Assembly: GCA_038317095.1 (NCBI GenBank) | Contig: JBBQBB010000010.1 | Location: 1 to 64,000, forward strand | DNA from: JAGXTF01 sp038317095 | Lineage (GTDB): Bacteria; Bacteroidota; Bacteroidia; NS11-12g; UBA955 | Direction of reading: 5' to 3' | Length of the DNA stretch: 64,000 nucleotides | In this document: positions 50,979 to 60,657 of the stretch, in pieces | Position numbering within the stretch: position 1 is the stretch's first letter | How the letters are laid out: each line of letters starts with the position of its first letter | Program-made: the position numbers and the translations under genes | The notes under the pieces: model-generated | Told to the model about the DNA's origin: nothing | Databases searched by the model: none | The model's input: the letters and a program-made list of their open reading frames with translations, nothing else

Positions 50979-53900
50979 TTATCTCACAAGCAATGGTTCA
51001 GAAAACAAATTGCCCTCGTTATCTGTAACCTTTACTTGATAAATTCCTGATGCAAAATCCAATTCAATTTCAAACTTATTTGAAGCTGAACCTGTCCAAA
51101 CAATGCGGCCATCCATGCCCATTATTTGCACCTTTTGCAAAATCGTTTTAGCCTGAATTATAACCATGCCTTTGGCAGGATTAGGATACATAACAATGTT
51201 GCCTAATGCAAACTTTTTAACATTGCTAGCCTCGTCGTCTTTAATTTTTACAATTAGCAAACTATCTGCACCTAAGCTTGCAGGGCCAACAATATTTCGA
51301 AGCGCAAATACCAAAAACTTTGTGCCGTCGGAAACGACATCGTCGGAAATATTGCATTTAATTGGACTTACACTGTTGTTCTTTATCACATTAATAGTGC
51401 GTGTGGTAAAATTATAGTCTGTAGGGCTCACAGCAGTTGTGCCAGACGCTTTTACCACTATGTCAAACTTGAAATTCTCATCCAGCGGTACTACATTAAA
51501 GGCAATATTACTTATAGAATCGGCAGTTTCATAAACTGAATCTGTGGTATGTTTAAATGTTAAAATCGGAAGGGTGGATGCAGTTATATCTGTTAAAAAC
51601 CTTGGAGCCAAATAATATCTACCCGTGTATGGAGAAGTCGAATCTGCTTGTCCACCAATACCTGTTGCATCAATATAACCTGCTGGTGCAGAGGTTCCAT
51701 CTATATTAGTCTCAGCATCTATTAATAATGAATCTGTCGTTCCATCGGTATGGCGCACTGGAACTATTTTGGTTGTATTGGCAGATAAAGCGCTGGATGG
51801 CCAATCAGAACTATTGACAAGTATAACTCTTGTAAATTTGGTCATTTTACTTTCGGTGGTTTCATCTACATCTGTAGAAATATTTGGGGTACGCAATGCT
51901 CTGCCACCAACAATTTTTACTATGGTATCCAAATTTATCATGGTTACCATTCCATTAATTTGACCGACCGTACCCTGCACCATGACGCTATCACCTTGCG
52001 TTACATTGTAACCAAAGTTTTTAATGGCCGATAAAACAACTACACCAGCGGTTTTATCCATTATGGTATATTGCACACCACCACCACTGAGCATATTGCC
52101 TCCGTGCACGGTTCCAGAAACCCGGCACTTTACATTTAACGAGTCGGCAACTTTCCCAACTTTATTCTGTTTTGAAATGGTAGTGGGGGAATAAAATGGA
52201 AAATCATCATTCAAAATGCTAATATTCAAAGAATCTGGCTTTTGAATGATTACATTGCCCAATATGCCCAATGTGAAACGCATGTTCTCAGTAGGCTCAT
52301 AAAGCAAATCGTCAATAATTGGAACCGAAACAGAAATGGTATCCGGCGTATTTTTATCAATAGTAATTGTTTGAGATGTGGGACTAAAATTAAAATCTGC
52401 ACCTTGGGTAGCGGTTGAACCTGAAGACAAGAATCGCAACACAAAATCTCCCCCTGCATCCTTTTTCGAAATTACCTTAATTTTTATTTTGATGGATCCA
52501 CCTTTTTCCGAAATGGAAAGCGCGGAATTTACAAATTTGATATAAGAAGGTCCGTCATTGTCTTTAATAATTACGGTGCATATTGAATCCTTAGCCACTT
52601 TGGCAGCCCCTGATTTTACACGGATAGCCATTGTAAAAGTATCGTCCCAGTCTTTATTTACGTCATCAATAACAGTGCACCTAATTGTAATTGAATCAGG
52701 ACCTGTTGTTTTTCCAAGTGTAAATACTGAGTCAATAAAACTCTTTCCCAATTTAAATTCTCCTGGAATAAAACTACTGTCTCCTTTGCTTTTTACAAAC
52801 AACCTAATTGTGCTTGGCGCGGAAACTGCTTTGTCCATTTTCATTTTAATGCCAATAGTACCATCTGTTTCTTTGCCTATTATAACGGCGCTTGCCATTG
52901 AAACATTCCCTGTTTCATTGTCCACAATTGTTAGTGTGTGGTCTGGCTGCGAACCAATTATACAATTGGTAGGTTGGTCTAATTGAAAAATAACAGTTTC
53001 ATCCGGCTCTGCAATTGCATTGTCGACAATGGTTACTTTGGTTGTATCGTTTATTTGTCCACCCGGTAAAAAGGTAATGGTTCGTGGCTCGGTTACATCG
53101 TAATCTTCGGTTAAACCTTTGGTTGCAGTGCTGCCGCCAATTACCCTAATTCGCACAGTTTGGGAAGAACTATTGCTATATTTTCTTACTACATAAACTT
53201 CTTTTTTTCCAGAACCTTCAGTAGTTGAAGATGTTTTAGAAACAAATTCAATATAAGGCTGCACCAAAGCAGCGTCATTTTCATCCAAGGCAATAGGCGT
53301 TATTCTTCCACCCGTTGGGTTAATGGTGCTTTTGTTGGATGGCCCCCAAATGCCGTCTGCATCCGTATTTGCATAACTAAAGCTGCCTGTGTATCTCCCA
53401 AGATTCTCTATTCTTCGTATACCGTTTGCGTTGTTATTAGGAATCACACAGCCCCAGCGTGTTGCTATTCCATCTACATTGGCACTATAATAGGAAACAG
53501 CGCCTGAAATGGTAATTTCGTCTTTTTCAATCATGGTCATAGATATAGGCCTTCCGCTTCCAGCAACATTGTCATATAGTGCAACAAAATTTTTGGAGGT
53601 GGTTGCAGATTTACCCCAAATACCCGTGCAACTATCCGTGTTCTTTCCGGCCCCAAATGCTACCATGTGCATAGAATCCAATACATAGCCGCGAACTGAA
53701 TCTGCAGCACCAATGGCACTATACATAATAAATGGATATACATTTTTTCCAGGATTAAACCGAGAATCCGTTGTCGGAATAAAACCAAACCAGCCTTCAT
53801 AAATGCCAGCTACATTCGACCAAAAAGTGTCATGCCCACTAGCCGTGGCAAAACTTGGTGAACTCGTGGTTTTCCAATTTCCACTATCCAAAAACACGGA

Positions 53901-54152
53901 ATTTCCTGCACCAGGATATGCTGCATTGGATGTGAAATCAGTTGCAACAATGCCGCGCGTAACATATTTATAGGCTCTATTTGGTTGCAAGCCTTGCAAC
54001 TGAACCCTAAATACAACGGGCAACGCATAACTTCCTCCTTTGGTTGAGGCCATAATTTGGGGAACTTTTAACCCTAGAACTCCCATAGTTACCATCTGCC
54101 CATAGGCTGAAACAGATGCTATCGTTAAAAACAACAGTAATAATTTTTTCAT
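50979..54152 (-). CDS. Large T9SS-secreted protein with several Calx-beta modules
   Basis: 1057 residues with a signal peptide (to about 19). Four Calx-beta-like modules (about 285-410, 415-530, 535-650 and 865-975) show repeated SxEGxGKKxVYVVRK-type strands and PDETVIFQLD/EPTENMRFTL edges. Between the third and fourth lies an OB-fold-like part (about 670-860, VKCRVSGTVHGGNML). The C-terminus (about 985-1057, VMYPNPAKGMVIIQ to the end) is a type A T9SS sorting domain. It is a cell-surface or released adhesion-type protein. TAAATTTG (54169-54176) lies 16 bases before the ATG. Confidence 0.85.
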   Translation of the reverse strand: MKKLLLLFLTIASVSAYGQMVTMGVLGLKVPQIMASTKGGSYALPVVFRVQLQGLQPNRAYKYVTRGIVATDFTSNAAYPGAGNSVFLDSGNWKTTSSPSFATASGHDTFWSNVAGIYEGWFGFIPTTDSRFNPGKNVYPFIMYSAIGAADSVRGYVLDSMHMVAFGAGKNTDSCTGIWGKSATTSKNFVALYDNVAGSGRPISMTMIEKDEITISGAVSYYSANVDGIATRWGCVIPNNNANGIRRIENLGRYTGSFSYANTDADGIWGPSNKSTINPTGGRITPIALDENDAALVQPYIEFVSKTSSTTEGSGKKEVYVVRKYSNSSSQTVRIRVIGGSTATKGLTEDYDVTEPRTITFLPGGQINDTTKVTIVDNAIAEPDETVIFQLDQPTNCIIGSQPDHTLTIVDNETGNVSMASAVIIGKETDGTIGIKMKMDKAVSAPSTIRLFVKSKGDSSFIPGEFKLGKSFIDSVFTLGKTTGPDSITIRCTVIDDVNKDWDDTFTMAIRVKSGAAKVAKDSICTVIIKDNDGPSYIKFVNSALSISEKGGSIKIKIKVISKKDAGGDFVLRFLSSGSTATQGADFNFSPTSQTITIDKNTPDTISVSVPIIDDLLYEPTENMRFTLGILGNVIIQKPDSLNISILNDDFPFYSPTTISKQNKVGKVADSLNVKCRVSGTVHGGNMLSGGGVQYTIMDKTAGVVVLSAIKNFGYNVTQGDSVMVQGTVGQINGMVTMINLDTIVKIVGGRALRTPNISTDVDETTESKMTKFTRVILVNSSDWPSSALSANTTKIVPVRHTDGTTDSLLIDAETNIDGTSAPAGYIDATGIGGQADSTSPYTGRYYLAPRFLTDITASTLPILTFKHTTDSVYETADSISNIAFNVVPLDENFKFDIVVKASGTTAVSPTDYNFTTRTINVIKNNSVSPIKCNISDDVVSDGTKFLVFALRNIVGPASLGADSLLIVKIKDDEASNVKKFALGNIVMYPNPAKGMVIIQAKTILQKVQIMGMDGRIVWTGSASNKFEIELDFASGIYQVKVTDNEGNLFSEPLLVR

Positions 54153-54235
54153 TTTAAGTCTGAATGTGCAAATTTACCAATTTACAGTTAAAAATAGACA
54201 AAAAAATACAGCCTCTATTAAAATTTTACAAGAAT

Positions 54236-54934
54236 CTAACCTGTGGCTATGGCCAAACTTAAATAAGCTAGGTCTGTAAAACCCATATTAGATAAGGCTT
54301 TCAGGCAAGCTTCAGCCGTTGCGCCTGTTGTAATTACATCATCTACCAGTACAATTGATTTACCCAGCCAAGGGTCAGGTGGCACCGCTGTGAAGGCTTC
54401 TTCTACATTTTCCCACCGATTGATTCTTGACTTTTTGGTTTGACTTGAACCATAAATGTTACGGTATAACAATTCTGTATTAACTTGACAACCTAAAATT
54501 TCTGCCAACCCTACGGCAAAATGGTACGATTGGTTATACCCCCGTTGTTTTTGTTTTCTAGGATGCAAGGGCACCGGAATAAGAATATCTGGCTTGAAAC
54601 TTGGATTCAAAGAGAGCAAATCGGCAGCGAAATATTTACCCAAATTCTTTGCTAGGTCCTTATTCCCCTTGTATTTTACTTGGTGCATTAACTTCTGAAC
54701 CATTCCATTTTCGGCAAAATACAGGTAGCTGCTCGCAAACTTAATTTTTGCTCTACCCCAAAATATTTTTTCTGCTGGATTCTGTTTGTGGAGTAAAAAT
54801 CCAGTTCTTGGCAATGCGTCTATACAATGCAAACAAATACTCTCTTCCCCATGTGTAAGCCAATTTCCGCAATTGGCGCAGACGTTGGGATAGAACAAAC
54901 CACCCAAAAGCCTTATTGGTTGCAATAAATCCAT
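54236..54934 (-). CDS. comF: ComF-family amidophosphoribosyltransferase-like protein
   Basis: 232 residues. An N-terminal zinc ribbon CANCGNW...CLHC (about 19-37) is followed by a phosphoribosyltransferase domain with the PRPP-binding IVLVDDVITTGATAE motif (about 194-208) and PVPLHPRKQKQRGYNQ. ComF is needed for DNA uptake in competent bacteria; other members salvage nucleotides. TATGTTTG (minus strand, 54964-54971) is 29 bases upstream. Confidence 0.9.
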   Translation of the reverse strand: MDLLQPIRLLGGLFYPNVCANCGNWLTHGEESICLHCIDALPRTGFLLHKQNPAEKIFWGRAKIKFASSYLYFAENGMVQKLMHQVKYKGNKDLAKNLGKYFAADLLSLNPSFKPDILIPVPLHPRKQKQRGYNQSYHFAVGLAEILGCQVNTELLYRNIYGSSQTKKSRINRWENVEEAFTAVPPDPWLGKSIVLVDDVITTGATAEACLKALSNMGFTDLAYLSLAIATG

Positions 54935-55041
54935 GTTCCGTCAGTTGGTTTGAGATGAAAAAACAAACATAATTCCAAATTCTTAATAAACAATGCATAA
55001 AGGATTGAAATAATTCATTGAAATTTGCATTTCAACTTAAT

Positions 55042-56865
55042 ATGTCAGCTCGAAAAATAAACGACTTACCTAAAGCCAAAATCAACGCACAAAATTTTAA
55101 ACGCAGCTTGCGCGTTTTTGGCTATATTCAAAAAAAGGACCGTTGGATATTTGCTCTAGGTACTCTTTTTCTCGCATTAACAGCCATAACATCCGTAATG
55201 TTTCCAAAATTATTGGGAAATCTAGTGGATGGTGCATTTGTATTCAATGGCAAAAATATTCAAAGGGCGCCAGATGCAACCCAACTAGAAAAAACGGCTG
55301 TTCTATTTGTTTACTTATTTATAGCACAAGCGGTTTTTTCATTTTTTCGAATTTGGATTTATGTTCGGGTCACAGAAAACATGACATACGGCATACGAAA
55401 AGATTTATACAAAAGTGTGCTCTTGCAAAATATGGATTTCTTTAGTCAAAATAGGGTTGGTGATTTGTTAAGTAGATTTAGCGCCGATGTTTCCCAAATT
55501 CAAGATTCTTTTACCAGCAATATTGCTATGTTTTTGCGACAACTTTTGGTCATTATTGCCGGAATTGTTTTGTTATTTTTTACCTCTACTAAACTTGCCC
55601 TTATGATGCTCATTACTGTGCCTGTGGTAGTAGTTATTTCACTATTTTTTGGAAAATATATTCGTAAAATAAGCAAACAAGTTCAAGATTTTACGGCGAA
55701 CAACAATGTAATTGTAGAAGAAACCCTAAGCGGCATTGTAAATGTAAAATCATTTACAAATGAAGGTTTTGAATTAAACAGATTTGGGGAAAGCACAGAA
55801 ACTCTGCGCAAAGAAAGTATATACAGAGGGCTATTGCGCGGTGCATTTAGTTCATTTATTATTGTCTGTTTGTTTGGGAGCATAGTTTTTCTCATTTTCC
55901 AAGGGTTGACCATGGTACGAACTGGAGATTTGGCGATTGGCGAACTGTTCCAGTTTATGATGCTCACCGCATTTGTAGGCGGCAGCATAAGCGGTATCGC
56001 TGAACAATTTGTGCAAATCCAAAAAACCATTGGGGCCATTGAACGTGTTATGGATATTATAGAAAAACCACTTGAAGATTTGCGAGCAGATAAACAAAAT
56101 ATTGAAAAAATAACTGGCAATATTGTTTTCGATAATGTAGCGTTTTCTTATCCCTCCAGACCAGAATATCAAGTATTAAAAAAGGTAGATTTTACCTTAG
56201 ATGCAGGAAAAACATTGGCGGTAGTTGGACCCAGTGGAGCAGGTAAAAGTACACTCATTAATTTACTCTATCGGTTCTATAACCCAAGCCATGGAATGGT
56301 TAAAATTGGCAAGGAAGATATTCAAGAAAAAGACTTGTATTCACTCCGAAATTCAATGGCGTTGGTTCCCCAAGAAATTATTCTTTTTGGCGGTACTATT
56401 TATGAAAATATTCTATACGGAGATCCGCATGCAAGTGAAACGCAAGTTATTGAAGCGGCAAAAAGAGCCAATGCCCATGCATTTATTTCAGATTTTCCAG
56501 ATGCTTATAAAACCATTGTAGGAGACCGAGGAATTCGCCTCTCTGGCGGACAAAAGCAGCGCATAGCAATAGCACGGGCCATTTTAAAAGACCCAAATTT
56601 TTTATTTATGGATGAGGCCACAAGTTCTTTGGATACTGAAAGTGAAAAAATGGTACAAGGTGCCTTAGAAGAACTCATGAAAGGCCGAACCAGCATTGTT
56701 ATTGCGCATAGACTCAGTACCATCCGTAATGCAGATAAAATAATTGTATTAAAACAAGGCACGGTAGTTGAACAAGGTACCCACGATGAATTGATGCGCA
56801 TCGAAAAGGGTATTTACAAACGTATGGTAGATTTGCAACAAGAGCCAGAAGAATTTTTTAATTAA
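55042..56865 (+). CDS. MsbA-like ABC exporter (fused membrane and ATPase domains)
   Basis: 607 residues from the ATG at 55042; a TTG 24 bases upstream is possible but weaker. Six membrane helices (about 35-330) are followed by an ATPase with GPSGAGKST (396-404), LSGGQKQRIAIARA (from 500) and LFMDEATSSLD. MsbA-type half-transporters flip lipid A or other lipids, or export drugs, as homodimers. Substrate cannot be settled here. A small open frame follows directly after the stop. Confidence 0.92.
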   Translation: MSARKINDLPKAKINAQNFKRSLRVFGYIQKKDRWIFALGTLFLALTAITSVMFPKLLGNLVDGAFVFNGKNIQRAPDATQLEKTAVLFVYLFIAQAVFSFFRIWIYVRVTENMTYGIRKDLYKSVLLQNMDFFSQNRVGDLLSRFSADVSQIQDSFTSNIAMFLRQLLVIIAGIVLLFFTSTKLALMMLITVPVVVVISLFFGKYIRKISKQVQDFTANNNVIVEETLSGIVNVKSFTNEGFELNRFGESTETLRKESIYRGLLRGAFSSFIIVCLFGSIVFLIFQGLTMVRTGDLAIGELFQFMMLTAFVGGSISGIAEQFVQIQKTIGAIERVMDIIEKPLEDLRADKQNIEKITGNIVFDNVAFSYPSRPEYQVLKKVDFTLDAGKTLAVVGPSGAGKSTLINLLYRFYNPSHGMVKIGKEDIQEKDLYSLRNSMALVPQEIILFGGTIYENILYGDPHASETQVIEAAKRANAHAFISDFPDAYKTIVGDRGIRLSGGQKQRIAIARAILKDPNFLFMDEATSSLDTESEKMVQGALEELMKGRTSIVIAHRLSTIRNADKIIVLKQGTVVEQGTHDELMRIEKGIYKRMVDLQQEPEEFFN

Positions 56866-56866
56866 A

Positions 56867-56968
56867 TTGGAAAGTTTTTACTATCAATATTTCCATTCAC
56901 CGGTAGGCCTAATTTTAGCAGCTATTACAATTGCCTCATTGTTTCTCTTAAAATATAATGTCTTTTAA
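56867..56968 (+). CDS. Possible small membrane peptide or truncated gene start
   Basis: A 33-codon frame begins with TTG one base after the ABC gene's stop and reads ESFYYQYFHSPVGLILAAIT then IASLFLLKYN. It looks like the first helix of a larger membrane protein; the FHSxxxGLIL pattern resembles NhaA antiporter N-termini, and the YFHSPVGLILAA part also resembles the start of O6-methylguanine methyltransferases. With no downstream continuation in any frame it is either a very small protein or a relic. Confidence 0.35.
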   Translation: MESFYYQYFHSPVGLILAAITIASLFLLKYNVF

Positions 56969-57021
56969 AATAACCTTTCTTGGTTTTTAATTCCTTTTCG
57001 CTAATTTGCAACCCATTTTTT

Positions 57022-59061
57022 ATGAAAAAACAGCCTATATTCTTGCTCGTGGTGACCCTTATTTTGGTTTATTCTGCTTGCACAAACAAAAACAAGGAAA
57101 GTCCGGATCCACTCCTTTCACATATTGATTCAACCGTAAATCCAGGTGCCGATTTTTTCCTGTATGCAAATGGGAAATGGTTTAAACAAAATCCTATCCC
57201 GGCAAGCGAGCAATCCAATGGATTGTGGCAAATGATCCAAGATACAATCAATGCCCAGGTTTTGAATATCTGTCAATCCTCGGCTACCATTAAAAATCCC
57301 AAGAAGGGATCGAACAAACAAAAAATTGGTGATTTCTATTTTTCTGGCATGGACAGCGCAAAAATTAACAAAAATGGAATTTCTGACTTAAAAGTAGAAA
57401 TGGACGAAATTGATGCAATACAAGATTTAAAAGCATTGATTAAAATTGCGGCAAAAATTCACAAAACCTCGGGCGCACCCTTGTTTAATTTTTATGTTGG
57501 CCAAGATGATAGAATTAGCAATAAAAATGCAGTATTTATAAGCCAAGGCGGATTAAGTTTACCGGATAGAAGTTATTATTTTGACAATGACAACCGGGCC
57601 ATTGAAAATCGCAAATTATTTAAAAAACATTTAAAAAACGTATTTGGTATATTGGGAAACAAACCCAGTGATGTAAGCTTAGCGGCTGATAACTTTATGA
57701 AACTGGAAACAGCCATGGCAAAAGCCCAGCGCAAAAGGGAAGACACCAGAGACCCACAGAAAAATTACAATAAAATGTCTGTTTCTACTTTGATAAATTC
57801 AAATCAAAATATGGATTGGAATTTGTTTATTTCTGAAATGGGATTAAAGAATGTAGATTCTGTAATTTTAGGGCAACCGGAATATATTTCTGCCATCAAT
57901 TCTTTGATAAAAACAGCACCGCTTTCCGATTTAAAGAACTATTATAAATACCAAATTTTAAAAGGCTTATCTGGTTTCTTAGACGACAAAACATACCTAG
58001 AATTTTTCAATTTTTATTCCGTCGTTTTACGCGGTGTAAAAGAGCCTAAACCCCGTTGGAAAAGGGTTGTAAGCCAAACCAATAGCGCATTGGGCGAATT
58101 GATTGGGCAAGTTTATGTTGCCGAATATTTACCCAAAGGCACCAAAGAAAAGTTGCAAGAAATAGGAGATGCCATTCGCACGGTTTACCGTGAAAGAATA
58201 AAAAATTTAGATTGGATGGGCGCTGAGACAAAGGTAAAAGCATTGAAAAAGTTGGACGCCATCGTAATGAAAATGGGCTACCCAGATAAATGGAAAGATT
58301 TAAGTTCATTGAAAACAGAAAAATCATCGTATGTGCGCAATGGAATGCGAGCCAGCGAATGGGAAACTCAGTATATGATTGCCAAATACGGCAAACCCGT
58401 AGATCGAATGGAATGGGGCATGCAGCCGCAAACTTATAATGCCTATTACAATCCTTCCAACAATGAAATTGTAATTCCTGGTTGTAATATTATTGTTCCT
58501 GGTTTTGAAAGAAAATTGGCAGATGATGCCATTTTATATTCCATTATTGGAGGTTCTACAATTGGTCATGAAATTACGCATGGTTTTGATGATCAAGGCA
58601 GCCAATATGATGATAAAGGCAATTTAAATGATTGGTGGACGGCAGATGATAAAGCAAAGTTTAAGGTAAAAACACAATCGATTGTAGACCAATTTAATGC
58701 ATTTGTAGCAGTGGATAGTTTGCGTATCAATGGAGAATTAACCCAGGGAGAAAACATTGCAGACCTTGGTGGAATCGTAATGGGATACGAAGCTTTTAAG
58801 AAAACGGAGCAATTTAAAAACAAGGAATCCATTGCTGGATTAAATCCAGATCAAAGATTCTTTTTGGGTTATGCTTTTGCTTGGATGATCAATGACAGAC
58901 CTGAAGCCATTGCCAATCAAGTGCGCAGCAACGAACATAGTCCAGCAAAATTTCGTGTATTGGGCCCATTGAGCAATATGCCAGAATTCTACATCACCTT
59001 CGGCGTTAAAAAAGGCGATGCCATGTGGAAAGAAGAGAAGGATAGGGTGAGGATTTGGTGA
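57022..59061 (+). CDS. M13-family (neprilysin-type) metallopeptidase lipoprotein
   Basis: 679 residues from the ATG at 57022, chosen because it opens a lipoprotein signal (lipobox VYSAC). The zinc site is HEITHGFDDQG (His516, Glu517, His520), and the third ligand lies in GENIADLGG (Glu577). The family's INDRPEAIANQVRSNEHSP region near the C-terminus is present. M13 enzymes cleave oligopeptides outside the cytoplasm, and the length fits. The upstream frame to 56980 would bury the signal. Confidence 0.94.
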   Translation: MKKQPIFLLVVTLILVYSACTNKNKESPDPLLSHIDSTVNPGADFFLYANGKWFKQNPIPASEQSNGLWQMIQDTINAQVLNICQSSATIKNPKKGSNKQKIGDFYFSGMDSAKINKNGISDLKVEMDEIDAIQDLKALIKIAAKIHKTSGAPLFNFYVGQDDRISNKNAVFISQGGLSLPDRSYYFDNDNRAIENRKLFKKHLKNVFGILGNKPSDVSLAADNFMKLETAMAKAQRKREDTRDPQKNYNKMSVSTLINSNQNMDWNLFISEMGLKNVDSVILGQPEYISAINSLIKTAPLSDLKNYYKYQILKGLSGFLDDKTYLEFFNFYSVVLRGVKEPKPRWKRVVSQTNSALGELIGQVYVAEYLPKGTKEKLQEIGDAIRTVYRERIKNLDWMGAETKVKALKKLDAIVMKMGYPDKWKDLSSLKTEKSSYVRNGMRASEWETQYMIAKYGKPVDRMEWGMQPQTYNAYYNPSNNEIVIPGCNIIVPGFERKLADDAILYSIIGGSTIGHEITHGFDDQGSQYDDKGNLNDWWTADDKAKFKVKTQSIVDQFNAFVAVDSLRINGELTQGENIADLGGIVMGYEAFKKTEQFKNKESIAGLNPDQRFFLGYAFAWMINDRPEAIANQVRSNEHSPAKFRVLGPLSNMPEFYITFGVKKGDAMWKEEKDRVRIW

Positions 59062-59066
59062 GGAAA

Positions 59067-59492
59067 TTACCTCCACAAACCCAGAATCAAAGATGCAACA
59101 ACAACCCCAACTGCATGGTAGCCTGCATCTATGGCAAGCAATTTCATACTGCGCTTCACCCAAGTATACGTAATTCCAAGGGTGGCCCAGGAAATGCAAA
59201 CACCAATTAGAGCTCCCATTTTAAATGCAGAGGCAAAATGATTACAGCCGGTGATAAAAATGATATAAGACAAGGCAAATACAATGAGGATGCTGTAGAT
59301 AAAGGTGCCTATCATCATTCCAGCAAATTCTTTGCTCCCCGGTTTTTCAATGGTTGTGCCTGCTTTTTGCAATTCAGCCATCCATGGTTTGCCAAACAAA
59401 GCAGAGAACCAAACTGCACCGATAGCCCAATATGCAATTACTGCAACAATAAGGGCCATAAAATTCTGATCTTGTAGGTATTGATTGAACAT
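59067..59492 (-). CDS. DUF1761-family membrane protein
   Basis: 141 residues with four hydrophobic segments (about 12-32, 57-80, 86-106 and 119-138) and the family's GAVWFSALFGKPWM stretch. Function is not known for the family. It is convergent with the M13 peptidase gene, with five bases between stop codons. Confidence 0.82.
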   Translation of the reverse strand: MFNQYLQDQNFMALIVAVIAYWAIGAVWFSALFGKPWMAELQKAGTTIEKPGSKEFAGMMIGTFIYSILIVFALSYIIFITGCNHFASAFKMGALIGVCISWATLGITYTWVKRSMKLLAIDAGYHAVGVVVASLILGLWR

Positions 59493-59630
59493 AATATATT
59501 GGATTTATTCTGCAAGGTATAACAGAAATTGACAAAACCAAAATTACTTTTGTTCAAATGATTTAGACAGAATGATTCTGAATTGTTTGAAAATACCCTA
59601 CAATCGAAATAAAAGTTATAAATTGCGGCG

Positions 59631-60638
59631 TTGGCACAGTTAGAGGAAAAAAATAGAAAACAAGGCGAAAGGTTGGAGGTGCTTCAAGCCCTAGAAGGTA
59701 ATATTCAAGGATATATTCAAAAATATTTAGTTCCCATTGAAACTATTTGGCAACCCACAGATTTCCTGCCAGATCCAAAAGCAGACGATTTTTTGGAACA
59801 GGTGAAGGGTTTAAGAGAAGAAGCCAAGGAACTAGATTACGATTTTTGGATTGTACTTATAGGGGATATGGTTACAGAAGAAGCACTTCCTAGCTACGAA
59901 ACCTGGCTTATGGGCTTAAAAGGCATAGACCAATACAACCGGAATCCTTGGTCTGATTGGGTCCGTCAATGGACCAGCGAAGAAAACCGGCATGGCGATG
60001 TATTAAACAAGTATTTATACTTAAGTGGTAGGGTTAACATGCGTGAAATTGAGATTACTGTGCAATATTTACTTGCCGATGGTTTTGATTTGGGATTGGA
60101 CGCGGATCCATACAAAAATTTTGTTTACACCAGTTTTCAAGAATTAGCTACCCATATCTCGCATAAGAGAGTTGCAGAATTGGCCCAGAAAAAAGGCAAT
60201 GTGCCCTTATCTAAAATGTGCAGAACGATTGCTGGTGATGAAATGCGACACCATTTGGCTTACCGTGAATTTGTGAAAAAAATCTTGGAAATGGACACCT
60301 CGGAAATGGTAAATGCATTTACAGATATGATGAAGAAAAAAATTGCCATGCCCGCAATACTTATTCGTCAGTCGGGGGAGACTCGCGGCCAGTCTTTTGA
60401 ACCATTTTCCAATGCAGCCCAGAGGATTGGTGTTTATACAAGCGCAGATTATGTGCAAATTTTGCGCATTTTAAATGCACATTGGGAAATTGACAAATTG
60501 AATGGTTTGACAACTGAGGCCGAAAAAAACCGAGATTATCTTATGGCATTGCCTGATCGACTGCAAAGGCTTTCAGAAAGAATTAAAGTGCCAGAAGAAA
60601 TTACCCGTTTCAAATGGGTAGATCCAAATGGAATGTAA
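59631..60638 (+). CDS. Acyl-ACP desaturase (stearoyl-ACP desaturase family)
   Basis: 335 residues. Two di-iron motifs are plain: EENRHGD (117-123) and DEMRHH (203-208), each giving Glu and His ligands; IWQPTDFLPDP near the N-terminus is typical. It introduces a double bond into acyl-ACP using O2 and reduced ferredoxin. No ATG precedes the conserved N-terminus; TTG at 59631 is the best start, with an in-frame stop just upstream at 59619. Confidence 0.92.
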   Translation: MAQLEEKNRKQGERLEVLQALEGNIQGYIQKYLVPIETIWQPTDFLPDPKADDFLEQVKGLREEAKELDYDFWIVLIGDMVTEEALPSYETWLMGLKGIDQYNRNPWSDWVRQWTSEENRHGDVLNKYLYLSGRVNMREIEITVQYLLADGFDLGLDADPYKNFVYTSFQELATHISHKRVAELAQKKGNVPLSKMCRTIAGDEMRHHLAYREFVKKILEMDTSEMVNAFTDMMKKKIAMPAILIRQSGETRGQSFEPFSNAAQRIGVYTSADYVQILRILNAHWEIDKLNGLTTEAEKNRDYLMALPDRLQRLSERIKVPEEITRFKWVDPNGM

Positions 60639-60657
60639 TTGCAAATACCTAGCAGTA

